A DNA stretch of 64,000 nt from Anaerolineae bacterium (GCA_027494015.1 JAOSJP010000037.1:124001-188000), one strand, 5' to 3'. Positions 9,371 to 18,563 are shown, numbered from the stretch's first letter. Notes: generated by a model not told the origin, from the sequence alone. Program-made: numbers and translations.

Positions 9371-10771
9371 CTACAGCGCCACCTGCTGATGAAGCTCCGG
9401 CACCTCGACCTGCTCGAAGCCCACATCCGCGCGCAGCCCCTCGGACAGGGCCAGCGCCGCCGGCTCCTCCCCATGCACCAGGAACGTCCGGCGCGGGCGC
9501 TTGGTGAAGGCGCGCGCCCAGTCCAGCAATTCGTCGTGGTCGGCGTGGCCAGAGAAGCCGTTGATCACTTCCACGCGCGCCCGCACCTCGTGCTCCTCGC
9601 CGAAGATGCGCACCACCGGCTCGCCATCCACCAGCCGGCGTCCCAGCGTATCCGGCGCCTGCCAGCCGACGATCAGGATGGTGTTGGCCGGGTCGCCGAT
9701 GCGGTTGCGCAGGTGATGGAGAATGCGCCCCGTCTCGGCCATGCCGCTGGCGCTGATGACGATGAACGGCTCGCGCAGGAAGTTAAGCTCTTTGCTCTGC
9801 TCAACCGAGCGCGTGTAGTGGAGCGAGTCGAAGCCGAACGGATCGCCCTCCTCCAGCATGAACCGGCGAATCTCAGCGTCGTAGGCTTCCGGGTGCAGGC
9901 GGAAAACCGCCGTTGCGTTGATCGCCAGCGGGCTGTCCACAAAGACGGGCAGCGTCGGAATATCGCGGGCAACCATCATCTTGTGCAGGCTGTAGACAAG
10001 CTGCTGCGTGCGCCCTACGGCGAAGGCGGGGATGATCAGCGCGCCGCCGCGCCGGTAGGTCTCCCGGACGATCTGCTCCAGCGTCTTTTCGGAGTCCACA
10101 TACGACTCGTGCTGGCGGCCCCCATAGGTGCTCTCCATGATCAGCACGTCGGCGTGTTCCACCGTCTCCGGGTCGCGGATGATCGGGATGTCCTTGCGGC
10201 CCAGGTCGCCGCTGAAGACCAGGCGCACGTCGCGCCCGGCATCGCGGTCTTCGATGTCCAGCACAACGATGGCGCTGCCGAGCATGTGCCCCGCATCCTG
10301 CAGCGTCACCGTGACGCCGGGCAGAATCTGGCGCGGGCGGTGATAGCCGATGGCGTTGAAGTATTCGAGCGAGGTCACTGCGTCGTCCGCAGTATATAAC
10401 GGCTGGATGGGCGGCTCGTTGCGGCGGGCGCGCTTCTTGTTGACGAACTCGGCGTCGCGCTCGTGAATGTAGGCGCTGTCGAGCAGCATGGTCGAGCACA
10501 GGTCGCGCGTGGCGAACGTGCAGATGATGTCGCCGCGAAAGCCCGCCTTCACCAGGTTGGGGATGTTGCCGCTGTGGTCAATGTGGGCGTGGCTGAGCAC
10601 CATCACATCCACAGAGGAGGCGTCGAAGGGCAGGTTGCGGTTGCGCTCGAACGACTCGCGGCGCGGCCCCTGGTACAGCCCGCAATCGAGCAAGAGCCGC
10701 TGCCCGTTGACCTCGACCAGGTGCTGCGACCCGGTCACCGTCCGCGCTGCGCCGTGAAATGTGATGTTCAT
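9371..10771 (-). CDS. Metallo-beta-lactamase/beta-CASP RNase-like protein
   Basis: The 466-residue product has the MBL signature SHAHIDHSG (H61, H63, D65, H66), DAGHMLGSA, SGDLGR, the beta-CASP entry motif VLIMESTYGGR, ISASGMAETGRILHHL and the C-terminal GFSGHADHDELL and FLVHGEE motifs. This is the architecture of the YSH1/CPSF73-like bacterial RNases that use two zinc ions to cleave RNA endo- or exonucleolytically. The full length matches the family. GGGAGGG lies 8 bases before the ATG. It is followed on the same strand by the histidine kinase and preceded by RNase D, so two RNA-processing enzymes lie side by side. Confidence 0.93.
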   Translation of the reverse strand: MNITFHGAARTVTGSQHLVEVNGQRLLLDCGLYQGPRRESFERNRNLPFDASSVDVMVLSHAHIDHSGNIPNLVKAGFRGDIICTFATRDLCSTMLLDSAYIHERDAEFVNKKRARRNEPPIQPLYTADDAVTSLEYFNAIGYHRPRQILPGVTVTLQDAGHMLGSAIVVLDIEDRDAGRDVRLVFSGDLGRKDIPIIRDPETVEHADVLIMESTYGGRQHESYVDSEKTLEQIVRETYRRGGALIIPAFAVGRTQQLVYSLHKMMVARDIPTLPVFVDSPLAINATAVFRLHPEAYDAEIRRFMLEEGDPFGFDSLHYTRSVEQSKELNFLREPFIVISASGMAETGRILHHLRNRIGDPANTILIVGWQAPDTLGRRLVDGEPVVRIFGEEHEVRARVEVINGFSGHADHDELLDWARAFTKRPRRTFLVHGEEPAALALSEGLRADVGFEQVEVPELHQQVAL

Positions 10772-10823
10772 CGCGCACCCTCCCTGTCAGGTGTGGTCGG
10801 CCACAAGAAAGGAACACCGTCGG

Positions 10824-11975
10824 TCAGGACGTCCCGTTCAACCGCCCCAGCATGGCGAGCAGCTCCGCGCCATATTCAGCGCGCCGCCAGGGGCCCAGGC
10901 CGGGAATAGCGTCCAGCTCTGCGAGGCTGGCCGGCATCTGGCGAGCCAGCGCCCACAGCGTCTCGCGCGGCACGATCACGTCGGACTCCACGCCGCGCTC
11001 CGCCGCGCGCTGCTTGCGCCACTCGTGCAGCGCCTCATAACGCTCCTGGATGGCGGGATCGAGCGGCTTGCGGCGCTGCGGCGGGCGTGGCGGCTCGGCC
11101 TGCCGGCCACGCGCCACTGCCTCCACAATGGCCGCGCCATCGCGCTGAACCAGGTGCACGCTCAGCCCGGCCACGCTGCGCAGGTCCTCCAACGAGCGGG
11201 GAGCCAGTTCTGCCAGGGCCACCAGCGCCCGATCGGTGAAGACTTTGAAGGGGGGCCGGTTGAGGCGGCGGGCGATGGAGTCGCGCAGCAGGTACAGCTC
11301 GCGGGCAATAGCCACCTGGCGCAGCCCCATATCGCGCACCGCCTGGATGCGCCAGTACCCTTCCGCGTCGAAGTGGTATTCGGCGGCGGGCAGCGCGCAC
11401 AGCGCCGCGAACATCTCGCGCGCTTCGGTCAGGCGGTTCTGAGCGGCCAGCTCCGCGCGCAGCCGGTCGCGCAGCATGGGCAGAAAGTGCGTGTCCATCT
11501 GGGCGTAGCGCAGTTGGTCGGGCGGCAGCGGGCGGCGCGACCAGTCGGCGCGCTGGTGCTTCTTGTCCACCGTCACGCCGAACTGCTCTTCCAGGATGTT
11601 GCCCAGCCCTGACTTGTCCCAGCCGCAGACGCGCGCCGCCATCATCGTGTCGAACAGGTTGGCGAAGCCGAAGCCGAAATCGCGCTTGAGCGAGATGATG
11701 TCGTATTCCGCCGCGTGGAAGACTACTTCGATGGCCGGGTCCGCGAGCAGATCGCCCAGCGAACTCATGTCGTCCACAGTCAGCGGGTCTACGATCAGAT
11801 CGCGCTCGCGCGTCGAAAGCTGCACCAGGCACACGCGCTCCGTGTAAGCGAACAGGCTGTTGGACTCGGTGTCTACCGCCAGCAGAGAGCAGCCGCGCAG
11901 CCGGTCAACGGCGCGGCGCAGGTCGGGGGTGCGCCGGATGATCTGGGCGGGGGGCAGGGCCGGGGAAGCGTGCAT
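10824..11975 (-). CDS. rnd: Ribonuclease D-like 3'-5' exonuclease
   Basis: The DEDDy exonuclease motifs are all visible: LLAVDTES (D35, E37), VFHAAEYDIISLKRDF, and YAQMDTHFLPMLRD with Tyr and Asp. It is followed by two HRDC-like helical segments (PPFKVFTDRALVALAEL and RETLWALARQMP...LDAIPGLGPWRRAEYG). RNase D trims tRNA and other stable-RNA 3' ends. The start is taken as the ATG at 11975 because it overlaps the corA stop as TGATG, implying translational coupling; an in-frame GTG at 11984 would add three residues. The length (383 residues) is typical. Confidence 0.92.
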   Translation of the reverse strand: MHASPALPPAQIIRRTPDLRRAVDRLRGCSLLAVDTESNSLFAYTERVCLVQLSTRERDLIVDPLTVDDMSSLGDLLADPAIEVVFHAAEYDIISLKRDFGFGFANLFDTMMAARVCGWDKSGLGNILEEQFGVTVDKKHQRADWSRRPLPPDQLRYAQMDTHFLPMLRDRLRAELAAQNRLTEAREMFAALCALPAAEYHFDAEGYWRIQAVRDMGLRQVAIARELYLLRDSIARRLNRPPFKVFTDRALVALAELAPRSLEDLRSVAGLSVHLVQRDGAAIVEAVARGRQAEPPRPPQRRKPLDPAIQERYEALHEWRKQRAAERGVESDVIVPRETLWALARQMPASLAELDAIPGLGPWRRAEYGAELLAMLGRLNGTS

Positions 11976-12892
11976 CACAGCCACCTGCGGTGCCGGAAGT
12001 AGACCAGCATCCCTGTCGCAATAGACGCCATGAGCACGAGGATCAGCACAAAGGTGACCGGGTGCTCCATCAGTGGCAGATCAACATTCATGCCATAGAT
12101 GCCGCTGATCAGCGTCAGCGGCAGCATGATCACCGAGATCACGGTGAGAATCTGGATCACTTCATTCAGCCGGTAGCTGACCAGCGTGCTGGCCGTGTCG
12201 GACAGGCCCTTGATCACTTCCAGGTGGTCTTCGATGATCTCGTAGGCCTTCATCATGTGGTCCACGATGTCGCCGAAGTACACTTCCAGGTCTTCGCGGA
12301 TGAAGGGGCGATCCACTTTTTCCAGGTTCTCGACGATGGCGATCTGCGGGCGGATGATGCGGCGCAGGGCGATGATGTCGCGGCGGATGAAGGACAGGTC
12401 TTGCATCACCTGGCGCGAGTCTTCGATGAAGATTTCTTCTTCCAGGTGACGGATGTTGGCATCCACTTTGTAGAGGATGGGGAAGATGTAGTCCACCAGC
12501 TTGTCAACGACCGTGTAAAGAATCTTGCTCGCCCCGCGCCCCATCACCGCCTCGCGCGTGGCGGGGTTGGACTGGCACTGCTCGAAAAGCTGGCGCAGCG
12601 GCTTGAGCGACCCGTCGTGCACCGTGACGAAATAACCGCTGCCGACGAACATATCCACTTCGGCGGCGCGGCTGACGCGCTGCACCGGGTCCCACAGCGG
12701 CAACTGCATGACGACGAAGAGGTAGTCGTCGTACTCGTCAATCTTGGGGCGCTCGATGCGGCTTTGCAGGTCTTCCAGGTCCAGCGGGTGGAAGTACGGG
12801 TAGGCCTCGCGCAACGCCTCGACATCCGGCGGCGTGACGCGCTCGATGTTGATCCAGGTGACGCGACCATGTTGAATCGTCTGTGTGGCCAT
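11975..12892 (-). CDS. corA: CorA-family magnesium/divalent cation transporter
   Basis: The 305-residue protein has a long acidic/helical cytoplasmic domain (residues 1-240) and two C-terminal transmembrane helices. The diagnostic YGMNVD motif is at residues 266-271, right after the first helix (VISVIMLPLTLISGI). CorA pentamers pass Mg2+ (also Co2+, Ni2+) across the inner membrane down the electrochemical gradient. The ATG at 12892 lacks an obvious ribosome site. Its stop codon overlaps the rnd start, so the two are probably one operon. No Mg2+ riboswitch was recognised upstream. Confidence 0.95.
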   Translation of the reverse strand: MATQTIQHGRVTWINIERVTPPDVEALREAYPYFHPLDLEDLQSRIERPKIDEYDDYLFVVMQLPLWDPVQRVSRAAEVDMFVGSGYFVTVHDGSLKPLRQLFEQCQSNPATREAVMGRGASKILYTVVDKLVDYIFPILYKVDANIRHLEEEIFIEDSRQVMQDLSFIRRDIIALRRIIRPQIAIVENLEKVDRPFIREDLEVYFGDIVDHMMKAYEIIEDHLEVIKGLSDTASTLVSYRLNEVIQILTVISVIMLPLTLISGIYGMNVDLPLMEHPVTFVLILVLMASIATGMLVYFRHRRWL

Positions 12893-13147
12893 GCGGTCAA
12901 TTATGGCGCGTCAGCGACCCCTGAGCAACCCCGCCGGGCATTAAGCCTCAGTTGCCCCCTGGCCGGGGATCGTGCACCCGGGCATTACCTCCCCTCTCCA
13001 TGCGTTGGAAGAGCCAAGACTGTCGAGGCGCGCCAGCACCGAGGCGGGGGTGAGGTACACCAGGGCGCAGCAAAGCAGCGCCCCTACGAGCAGGCTGGCG
13101 CGCGGCGGATCTTGATGCAATCGCCCTGCACATCCGCTATTCCCCCC
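12893..13147. repeat. Intergenic dispersed repeat copy
   Basis: Contains a copy of the dispersed block (CGGGGGTGAGGTACACCAGG, then GGCGCAGCAAAGCAGCGCCC and ATCTTGATGCAATCGCCCTG), most similar to the end of the 4165-4390 and 27081-27305 blocks. No gene is supported between corA and the divergent HNH gene. Confidence 0.65.
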
Positions 13148-13174
13148 TAGACAGTTCGTGAAACGCGGTATAAT
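13148..13174 (+). promoter_or_regulatory. Probable promoter of the HNH gene
   Basis: A perfect TATAAT at 13169-13174 is preceded by TAGACA at 13148-13153 with a short 15-base spacer. The distance to the start codon at 13231 is about 55 bases. Confidence 0.5.
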
Positions 13175-13230
13175 AGGCGCATCTACTCAGTCACGCGGGC
13201 GCTCGCCCGGAACAGGGCGGGTGAACGGCT

Positions 13231-13776
13231 ATGATCGAAGGGCGAGTTCTGCTCCTCAATGGAGGCACCTGGGAGCCGCTGACCGTCGTCAGCATCCCAC
13301 GTGCCATCAACCTGCTGCTGTCTGGCAAAGCGATCGTCGTCGAAGAGTCGGGGCGTTTCCTGCGCACAGTGCGCTCGCGTTTCCCGGTGCCCTCGGTGAT
13401 CGCGCTGCGGCACTATATCAACGTGCCGCGCCGTCATGCCCACTGGAGCCGCCAGGCCGTGCTGGCGCGCGATCTCTTCACCTGCATCTACTGTGGAGCA
13501 ACGGTCGGCAACCTGGTGCGCGGGCGCACGTTGACCCGCCACGACCTGACGGTGGACCACATCGTGCCCGTCTCGCGCGGGGGCAAGAATACATGGGCCA
13601 ACACAGCCTGCGCCTGTTTCGTCTGCAACCATCGCAAGGGCAACCGGCTGCCCGGCGAAGCGGGCATGAAGCTGCTGTGGGAGCCGAAGACGCCGCGCAC
13701 CAGCTACCTGGTGCTCGAAGTGGGCAACGGCCCCGAAGCGTGGAAGCGCTACATCGAGGTTGGCACCGATCGCTGA
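13231..13776 (+). CDS. HNH endonuclease family protein
   Basis: The 181-residue protein has a zinc-knuckle HNH core: C85-x2-C88 (FTCIYCG), DHIVPVSRGG with D109-H110, N124 and C129-x2-C132 (ACACFVCNHRKGN). The N-terminal 80 residues (VLLLNGGTWEPLTVVSIPRA) are the conserved part of the stand-alone HNH family found beside housekeeping genes in Chloroflexi, Actinobacteria and Cyanobacteria. HNH proteins cut DNA with one metal ion. No restriction methylase or phage gene is adjacent, so a role in restriction is not supported; repair or another housekeeping role is possible. Confidence 0.88.
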   Translation: MIEGRVLLLNGGTWEPLTVVSIPRAINLLLSGKAIVVEESGRFLRTVRSRFPVPSVIALRHYINVPRRHAHWSRQAVLARDLFTCIYCGATVGNLVRGRTLTRHDLTVDHIVPVSRGGKNTWANTACACFVCNHRKGNRLPGEAGMKLLWEPKTPRTSYLVLEVGNGPEAWKRYIEVGTDR

Positions 13777-13817
13777 GGCCAGGCACGCCGGCGCCGGTCT
13801 CGTCGCGCCCCCCTCAC

Positions 13818-13854
13818 AAAAAACGAACAGCGCCGGAGTTAGCTCCGGCGCTGT
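13818..13854 (-). terminator. Rho-independent terminator after ccmE
   Basis: A perfect 12-bp stem (ACAGCGCCGGAG / CTCCGGCGCTGT) with a 4-base loop, followed on the minus strand by TTCG and a T6 run. It ends the ccmE transcript and could also slow plus-strand transcription from the HNH gene. Confidence 0.85.
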
Positions 13855-13891
13855 GCCAATCACCTTTTGCGCGAGCGCGCGCCCAAGACCG

Positions 13892-14440
13892 TTATGACTC
13901 GACCTGATTGGGCACCTCTTCCTCGTATTTGGTCGGGCACTTCAGCGTGATCTCTTCCGCGTAGAAGATATACTCACCGTCCACAAGCTGCAGCTTGCCC
14001 GACATAATCGCCTGCGCCTCATGTTGGAGCAGGTCAGGGATGTCGGTGTCGTAGGCAATGACCTGCAGGCGCGTGGCGTTGGGGTCATTCACCGCCGTAT
14101 AGAGCACCTTCGCCAGCCCGCCCTGCTTGCGGATCGCGTCGTTGTCGTTGGGGATATTGGCCACGACGAAGCGCAGCTCGTGCGTTTGCTGGTTGAAGAG
14201 GGGGTCGCCGTCCACCGCCCCCGACACGCGCACGGTCTTGCCCACCATACTGGAGTCGCTGAGCAGATCATCCACCGTGACGTAGTAGCGCGCGCCGATC
14301 AAAGTGCTGGAGAACAGCAGATAGGCGATTGCGCCCAGAAGAACCACGCCGATGATCAGGAATTTCCAGCGCCCCCCGCGTTTCGCCGCCTTGCGCTCCT
14401 GGGGCAGCAGAACGTCCTTTTCCCATTGAATTTCTGCCAT
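13892..14440 (-). CDS. ccmE: CcmE-like periplasmic haem chaperone (Cys-type)
   Basis: One N-terminal transmembrane helix (WKFLIIGVVLLGAIAYLLF) is followed by an OB-fold with VRVSGAVDGDPLF, ANIPNDNDAIRKQGG and AQAIMSGKLQLVDGEYIFYA. The family's haem-binding His-x-x-x-Tyr is replaced by C168-x3-Y172 (LKCPTKYEE), the variant known from archaea and Desulfovibrio. CcmE holds haem b for attachment to apocytochromes c. The ATG at 14440 has AGAAGGA 8 bases upstream. No ccmABCFGH genes are within the window, but the caa3-type oxidase at 46-50 kb carries a CxxCH motif that would need this pathway. Confidence 0.85.
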   Translation of the reverse strand: MAEIQWEKDVLLPQERKAAKRGGRWKFLIIGVVLLGAIAYLLFSSTLIGARYYVTVDDLLSDSSMVGKTVRVSGAVDGDPLFNQQTHELRFVVANIPNDNDAIRKQGGLAKVLYTAVNDPNATRLQVIAYDTDIPDLLQHEAQAIMSGKLQLVDGEYIFYAEEITLKCPTKYEEEVPNQVES

Positions 14441-14574
14441 GTGCAAATCCTTCTCTACGCACCACGTTGTTGACGACAGACGACAAGAGCAATCTCAGGT
14501 GTCTCAGCATCACGGCCCATCAAGTGGTATTGTAGCACCATCGCGCGCGCAGACCAAAGAAATGCGGCAAGGGA

Positions 14575-14700
14575 CGGGCGTGAACCCTGCCAGACAGGGG
14601 CGCTGTTCTGCTGCGCCCTGGCTGGCCGCGCCCCCGCTCGGCGCTAGCGCGCCTCGCCTAGGGCCAAGCGTAGCGAGGCCAGGGGGCGAGGCCAACGCTG
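14575..14700. repeat. Dispersed repeat copy
   Basis: GGGGCGCTGTTCTGCTGCGC, CCCGCTCGGCGCTAGCGCGC and the CGTAGCGAGGCCAGGGGGCG arm form a shortened copy of the CCTCACCCCC...GGGGGTGAGG family, abutting the stop codon of the downstream minus-strand gene. Confidence 0.6.
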
Positions 14701-14701
14701 C

Positions 14702-16270
14702 TCATGGCAGCGCCAGATACGTCGTATATCTGTCCCCTTCGCGCACCAACAGCCCGTCCATCACGTCCACGATGGCCCCGCCGGCGGCCACCCCCAGCAC
14801 AAAACGCACCGGCTCGCCGCTGCCCGCACAGTCCAGGCGGTGCTGGACGGCAATCGTGTAGAGGCCGGGCGCAGCCGTCCCCGCCGCCCATGTGACGCGC
14901 TCCTCCGGGGCGTCGCCCAGGTCGGCGCAGAAGTCGTGCGCACGCGCCTCGCGCGTCCCTTCGGCCTCTGCCGGACCGACCACGCTGAGGTCGAGGTCGG
15001 CGGCGGAAGTCCAAAGCAGCACCACCTCCAGGTCTGTCCCCTCAGCGGGGACGAAAGCGGGCGTGGGAGCTGGGGCCGGGGGCGCGATGATGACGACGAG
15101 CCGATAAGCGCCTGCCGCGCTCAGATCGTCGAGCGCCACTTCGAGCGTATAGAGACCATCGGCGGGCAGCTCCAGCCGGCTGATGCGCGCCTCGCCGGAG
15201 GCGACCCAGGCGCGACTGGTGGCGATCAGCGTGCCGTCGGGGGCGCGCAGAGCCAGCGCCGGGTCGAGCGCCCCAGTCATGCGCTCTGCGACCGCCGTCG
15301 CCCGCGCGCCCGCACGCCCGTCGAAAGTGTAGCGCCGGGCGACCGTCTCCAGGTCGAGCGTCCCGTTCACGGCCACGCCGGGGGTCAGCGGCTCCGGCGC
15401 CGCCGCGCTCACCTCGACCGGCTCTGCGTCTGTTTCAATGCTCAGCGTGTAACTTCCCGCCGAAGGCCCGTGCGCGAAGCCGTAGCGCGTCGCGCGCACC
15501 AGGTAGGACCCGTCGGCGGGCAGCGCGACCCCGGCGATCACCGCGTCGAGCACGCCATCGGGCGCATCATCGGCCCGCGCCAGCTCGTACCCGACGCTGT
15601 CGGTCAGGATCAGGAAGGGGTCGAGCGCGCTCGCGCCGGCGGCCATGCGCAGCGTGATCTCGTCGCCGGCGCGCCCCTGGAAGATGAACCAGTCTTCGCT
15701 GTCGTCGTCGCTCAGCGCCCCGCTGACGGTTTCGTTGTAGGCCAGCCAGCGCAGGCGCGGCGGCAGCGTTCCCGGAGCCAGCCAGCGCACACCGCCGCCT
15801 GTGACGGCCCCGGCGGGCGGCGAAACCCCGACCTGCGCCAGCGTCAGCGAGTATTCCCCGACGGAATAGCCGTTGGCGAAGCCGAAGCGCGTAGCGACCA
15901 GCGTGTACGCGCCATCGGCGGGCAGCTCGTATTCCTCGATGGACGGCATGACCGAGTCGCCGCTGTCGTCCACTTCCAGCAGCGCCTCGCCGCCCGGCCC
16001 CAACAGCAGCAGGTACCCGTCCAGGCCGCCCGGCGCATCTATGGCGCGCTCCATCACGACGCGGATCAGCTCACCACGCCGCCCCTCGAACATCCACCGT
16101 TCCTCGTATCGCTCGTCATCCAGCGTGCCGGTCGCCGTCTCGCCGTAGCGGATGGGGCGGGCATCCGGCCCCTGGGCGGCGGCGGGCGCGCGGAAAGGGG
16201 TCAGCCTGGCCAGCAGCGTCAGCGCCAGCAGCACACCCGCGCCCCGCCGTCTCCACCCTGATCGCTTCAT
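14702..16270 (-). CDS. Secreted protein with three PPC-type beta-sandwich domains
   Basis: The 522-residue product has a signal peptide (MKRSGWRRRGAGVLLALTLL...APAAAQG). Three pre-peptidase C-terminal (PPC) domains follow, recognised by GTLDDERYEERWMFEGRRGE, GALSDDDSEDWFIFQGRAGD and GTLDLETVARRYTFDGRAGA, each with YTL/YRL strands and ELPADG or ALPADG turns. The C-terminal part (LLWTSAADLDLSVVGPAEAE) is a further beta domain of the kind seen in surface proteins. There is no enzyme domain, so it likely acts as a binding or structural cell-surface protein. The ATG at 16270 is preceded by GGGAGAGAG. Confidence 0.82.
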   Translation of the reverse strand: MKRSGWRRRGAGVLLALTLLARLTPFRAPAAAQGPDARPIRYGETATGTLDDERYEERWMFEGRRGELIRVVMERAIDAPGGLDGYLLLLGPGGEALLEVDDSGDSVMPSIEEYELPADGAYTLVATRFGFANGYSVGEYSLTLAQVGVSPPAGAVTGGGVRWLAPGTLPPRLRWLAYNETVSGALSDDDSEDWFIFQGRAGDEITLRMAAGASALDPFLILTDSVGYELARADDAPDGVLDAVIAGVALPADGSYLVRATRYGFAHGPSAGSYTLSIETDAEPVEVSAAAPEPLTPGVAVNGTLDLETVARRYTFDGRAGARATAVAERMTGALDPALALRAPDGTLIATSRAWVASGEARISRLELPADGLYTLEVALDDLSAAGAYRLVVIIAPPAPAPTPAFVPAEGTDLEVVLLWTSAADLDLSVVGPAEAEGTREARAHDFCADLGDAPEERVTWAAGTAAPGLYTIAVQHRLDCAGSGEPVRFVLGVAAGGAIVDVMDGLLVREGDRYTTYLALP

Positions 16271-16642
16271 AGCCGTCTCTCTCCCGCTCCGTCTGCCGCT
16301 GCCGCCCAGTGTAGCACGAGTTGAGCGAAGCGGAGAAGAGCAGCGATCAGCCGTCAGCACGGCGCCCCTGCTGGCCAGGCTTTACACGCACCCCTGTGAC
16401 CGAACACTGACCACCGAAAACTGATCACCGTCCCTCCCCGGATGCGGGCAAAGGTTGTCAGCGACTTGCTTGGCGTGGGGATATTGACCTCACCCCCAGC
16501 CTCGCTGTGCTCGGCTTGCCCCCTCTCCATGCATGGAGAGGGGGCGGCGAGGCCCGCGTCAGTGGGCCGAGCGGGGGTGAGGTAAACCAGGGCGCAGCAG
16601 AGCAGCACCCCTACCTGACACATTGGCACGCCCGCCCCCGCC
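16271..16642. repeat. Intergenic region with a full copy of the dispersed hairpin repeat
   Basis: From about 16440 to 16625 lies a full copy of the roughly 190-bp unit that is tandemly arrayed at 50.9-52.1 kb: GGTTGTCAGCGACTTGC, ATTGACCTCACCCCCAGCCT, an inner CCCCCTCTCCATGCATGGAG palindrome, GCGGGGGTGAGGTAAACCAG and GCAGCAGAGCAGCACCCCTA. No gene is seen. Confidence 0.8.
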
Positions 16643-16671
16643 TTGCACAGCCCGATCGCGCATGTTACACT
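16643..16671 (+). promoter_or_regulatory. Sigma70-type promoter of the SH3b-glycoside hydrolase gene
   Basis: TTGCAC (16643-16648), a 17-base spacer and TACACT (16666-16671). The predicted start lies about 70 bases upstream of the ATG at 16747. Confidence 0.7.
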
Positions 16672-16746
16672 CCCGCCATCTTCAAAACAGGCTGCCCGCG
16701 CGTTCACCAGCATTCACGCCCGGTTCCAATCACGCGGAGAGACACC

Positions 16747-18393
16747 ATGCCATCTCGTTCCCTGGCGCTCATTTTGCTGTCGGCGCTGGTCGCGCTCGCC
16801 CTGCTCACCGGCACAGCCGGCCCCAGCCCGGCGCGCGCGCAGGCTGGCCCAGACGCAACAGTCTTCCCCGATCAGCTCTACATGCGCTCTGGCCCCGGCA
16901 CCGAGCACGCGATCGTCGCCACATTGCTGCGCGGGACGGCGCTGACGCTGCTGGCCCGCGACGAGGTGCCCGCCAACGGTCTGTGGCTCTACAGCCGCAC
17001 CGCAGAGGGCGCCGAGGGCTGGCTGCTGTCGGACTACCTGGAGATTCGCCTGGGCCTGAATCTGGACGCTCTGCCGGTTCGGCCCGCCGAGGGTGAGCCT
17101 GCCGCGCCGGACGCGCCCGCGCCGGAGGCTCCGCCCGCCGGCGAAGGCTTCCCGGAGGGAACAGGCATCCCCGCGCAGACAGCCGCCGAGGTAAACCTGC
17201 GCGTTGGCCCCGGCACAGGCTACCGCGTGATCACCATGCTGGCGGCGGGTGCGGCGGCGCTGGCCAAAGGCCGCGACGGGTCGCTGGAATGGGTCTTTCT
17301 GAACGCGAGCGGGCAGGACGGCTGGGTGTATGTCGGCTACCTGCGCCTGCTGTCCAGCGACGTGACCGCGCTGCCGCTGGTGACGACCATCGTCAGCGAG
17401 ATCGCCGCGCCAGCCCCCGGGGAAGCGGCAATTGTCCCTGGCGCGGTGCCTGCCCCGGTCGCCAGGGGCGCAGGACTGACCAGCTTCGGCTTTGGGGGTC
17501 ATGTGGACAGCTTCGCCCGCCCCGATCTGATGCACAGCGCGGGCATGACCTGGGTCAAGCGGCAGATTCGCTTCACGCGCGGGACGCCGGGCAGCGTGGC
17601 CGCGGGCGCGATTGACCAGGCGCACGCCAACGGTTTCAAGGTGCTGCTGGGCATCGTCGGCAGCGCCGGTGACGTGATCCAGCCGGGCTACTTCGAGGAG
17701 TACGCGCGCTTCGTCGGCGAGGTGGCCGCGCTCGGCCCGGACGCCATCGAAGTGTGGAACGAGCAGAACATTGACCGCGAGTGGGCCAACGGCCACCTTG
17801 ACCCGGCCAGCTACACGCAGCTTCTCGCCCTGGCCTACAACGCGATCAAGAGCGCCAACCCTAATGTCGCCGTGATCAGCGGCGCGCCCGCGCCCACCGG
17901 CGCAGAAGGCTACTACGGCACAGCAGCGGTGTGGAACGACGACCGCTACGTGCGCGGCATGGCCGCGGCTGGGGCCGCCAGCTACATGGACTGCATCGGC
18001 GCGCACTACAACGAGGGCATCGTCGGCCCCGGCCAGAACTCCGGCGACCCGCGCGGTGACTACTACACGCGCTTCTTCTGGGGCATGGTCAACACGTACT
18101 CCAACGCCTTCGGCGGGGCGCGCCCGGTGTGCTTCACTGAGCTGGGCTACCTGTCGCCGGAGGGCTACGGGCCGCTGCCCGGTCACTACGCCTGGGGCGC
18201 GGACACCACCGTCGCCGAGCAGGCGCGCTGGCTGGCCGACGCCGTGCACCTGGCCCGCAGCAGCGGGCGCGTCCGGCTGGTGATCATCTGGAACGTGGAC
18301 TTCACCAACTACGGCGGCGACCCGATGGCCGGCTACGCCATGATCCGGCCCGGCGGCGGCTGCCCGGCCTGCGACGCCCTGGCTGGGCGCTGA
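16747..18393 (+). CDS. Secreted SH3b-SH3b-glycoside hydrolase-like protein
   Basis: The 548-residue protein has a signal peptide (LALILLSALVALALLTGTAG...ARAQ) and two bacterial SH3 domains (YMRSGPGTEHAIVATLLRGT; VNLRVGPGTGYRVITMLAAG). A C-terminal TIM-barrel domain from about residue 235 resembles clan-A hydrolases (GH5/GH39-like). The presumed acid/base is E339 in EVWNEQN and the nucleophile E465 in CFTELGYLS. SH3b domains usually bind peptidoglycan or other cell-surface polymers, so it may act on a wall or capsule glycan; the substrate is unknown. GGAGAGA lies before the ATG. It has a paralogue immediately downstream. Confidence 0.85.
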   Translation: MPSRSLALILLSALVALALLTGTAGPSPARAQAGPDATVFPDQLYMRSGPGTEHAIVATLLRGTALTLLARDEVPANGLWLYSRTAEGAEGWLLSDYLEIRLGLNLDALPVRPAEGEPAAPDAPAPEAPPAGEGFPEGTGIPAQTAAEVNLRVGPGTGYRVITMLAAGAAALAKGRDGSLEWVFLNASGQDGWVYVGYLRLLSSDVTALPLVTTIVSEIAAPAPGEAAIVPGAVPAPVARGAGLTSFGFGGHVDSFARPDLMHSAGMTWVKRQIRFTRGTPGSVAAGAIDQAHANGFKVLLGIVGSAGDVIQPGYFEEYARFVGEVAALGPDAIEVWNEQNIDREWANGHLDPASYTQLLALAYNAIKSANPNVAVISGAPAPTGAEGYYGTAAVWNDDRYVRGMAAAGAASYMDCIGAHYNEGIVGPGQNSGDPRGDYYTRFFWGMVNTYSNAFGGARPVCFTELGYLSPEGYGPLPGHYAWGADTTVAEQARWLADAVHLARSSGRVRLVIIWNVDFTNYGGDPMAGYAMIRPGGGCPACDALAGR

Positions 18394-18472
18394 GCGGAGG
18401 GCGCGACGGAGTGCAGCGCCCGGCCCTGACGCGCACCTGATTTGATTTGACGATCGCCAGCGGCAGTCGCTT

Positions 18473-18502
18473 GTAGGGGCGGGTTTCGAAACCCGCCTCT
18501 AC
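18473..18502. repeat. GTAGGGGCGGGTTT palindrome
   Basis: A 30-bp near-perfect palindrome (GTAGGGGCGGGTTTCG and complement, one mismatch) between the two tandem glycoside-hydrolase-like genes. Confidence 0.85.
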
Positions 18503-18563
18503 AAAACACCTGGGGCGCGTCACCCGTAATTAGATGTCAACTCTCGCCAGGGAGACTGCGCGC

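Noticed and set aside
13231..13776. Restriction-modification system around the HNH protein
   Set aside because: No methylase or specificity gene is adjacent; neighbours are corA and ccmE.
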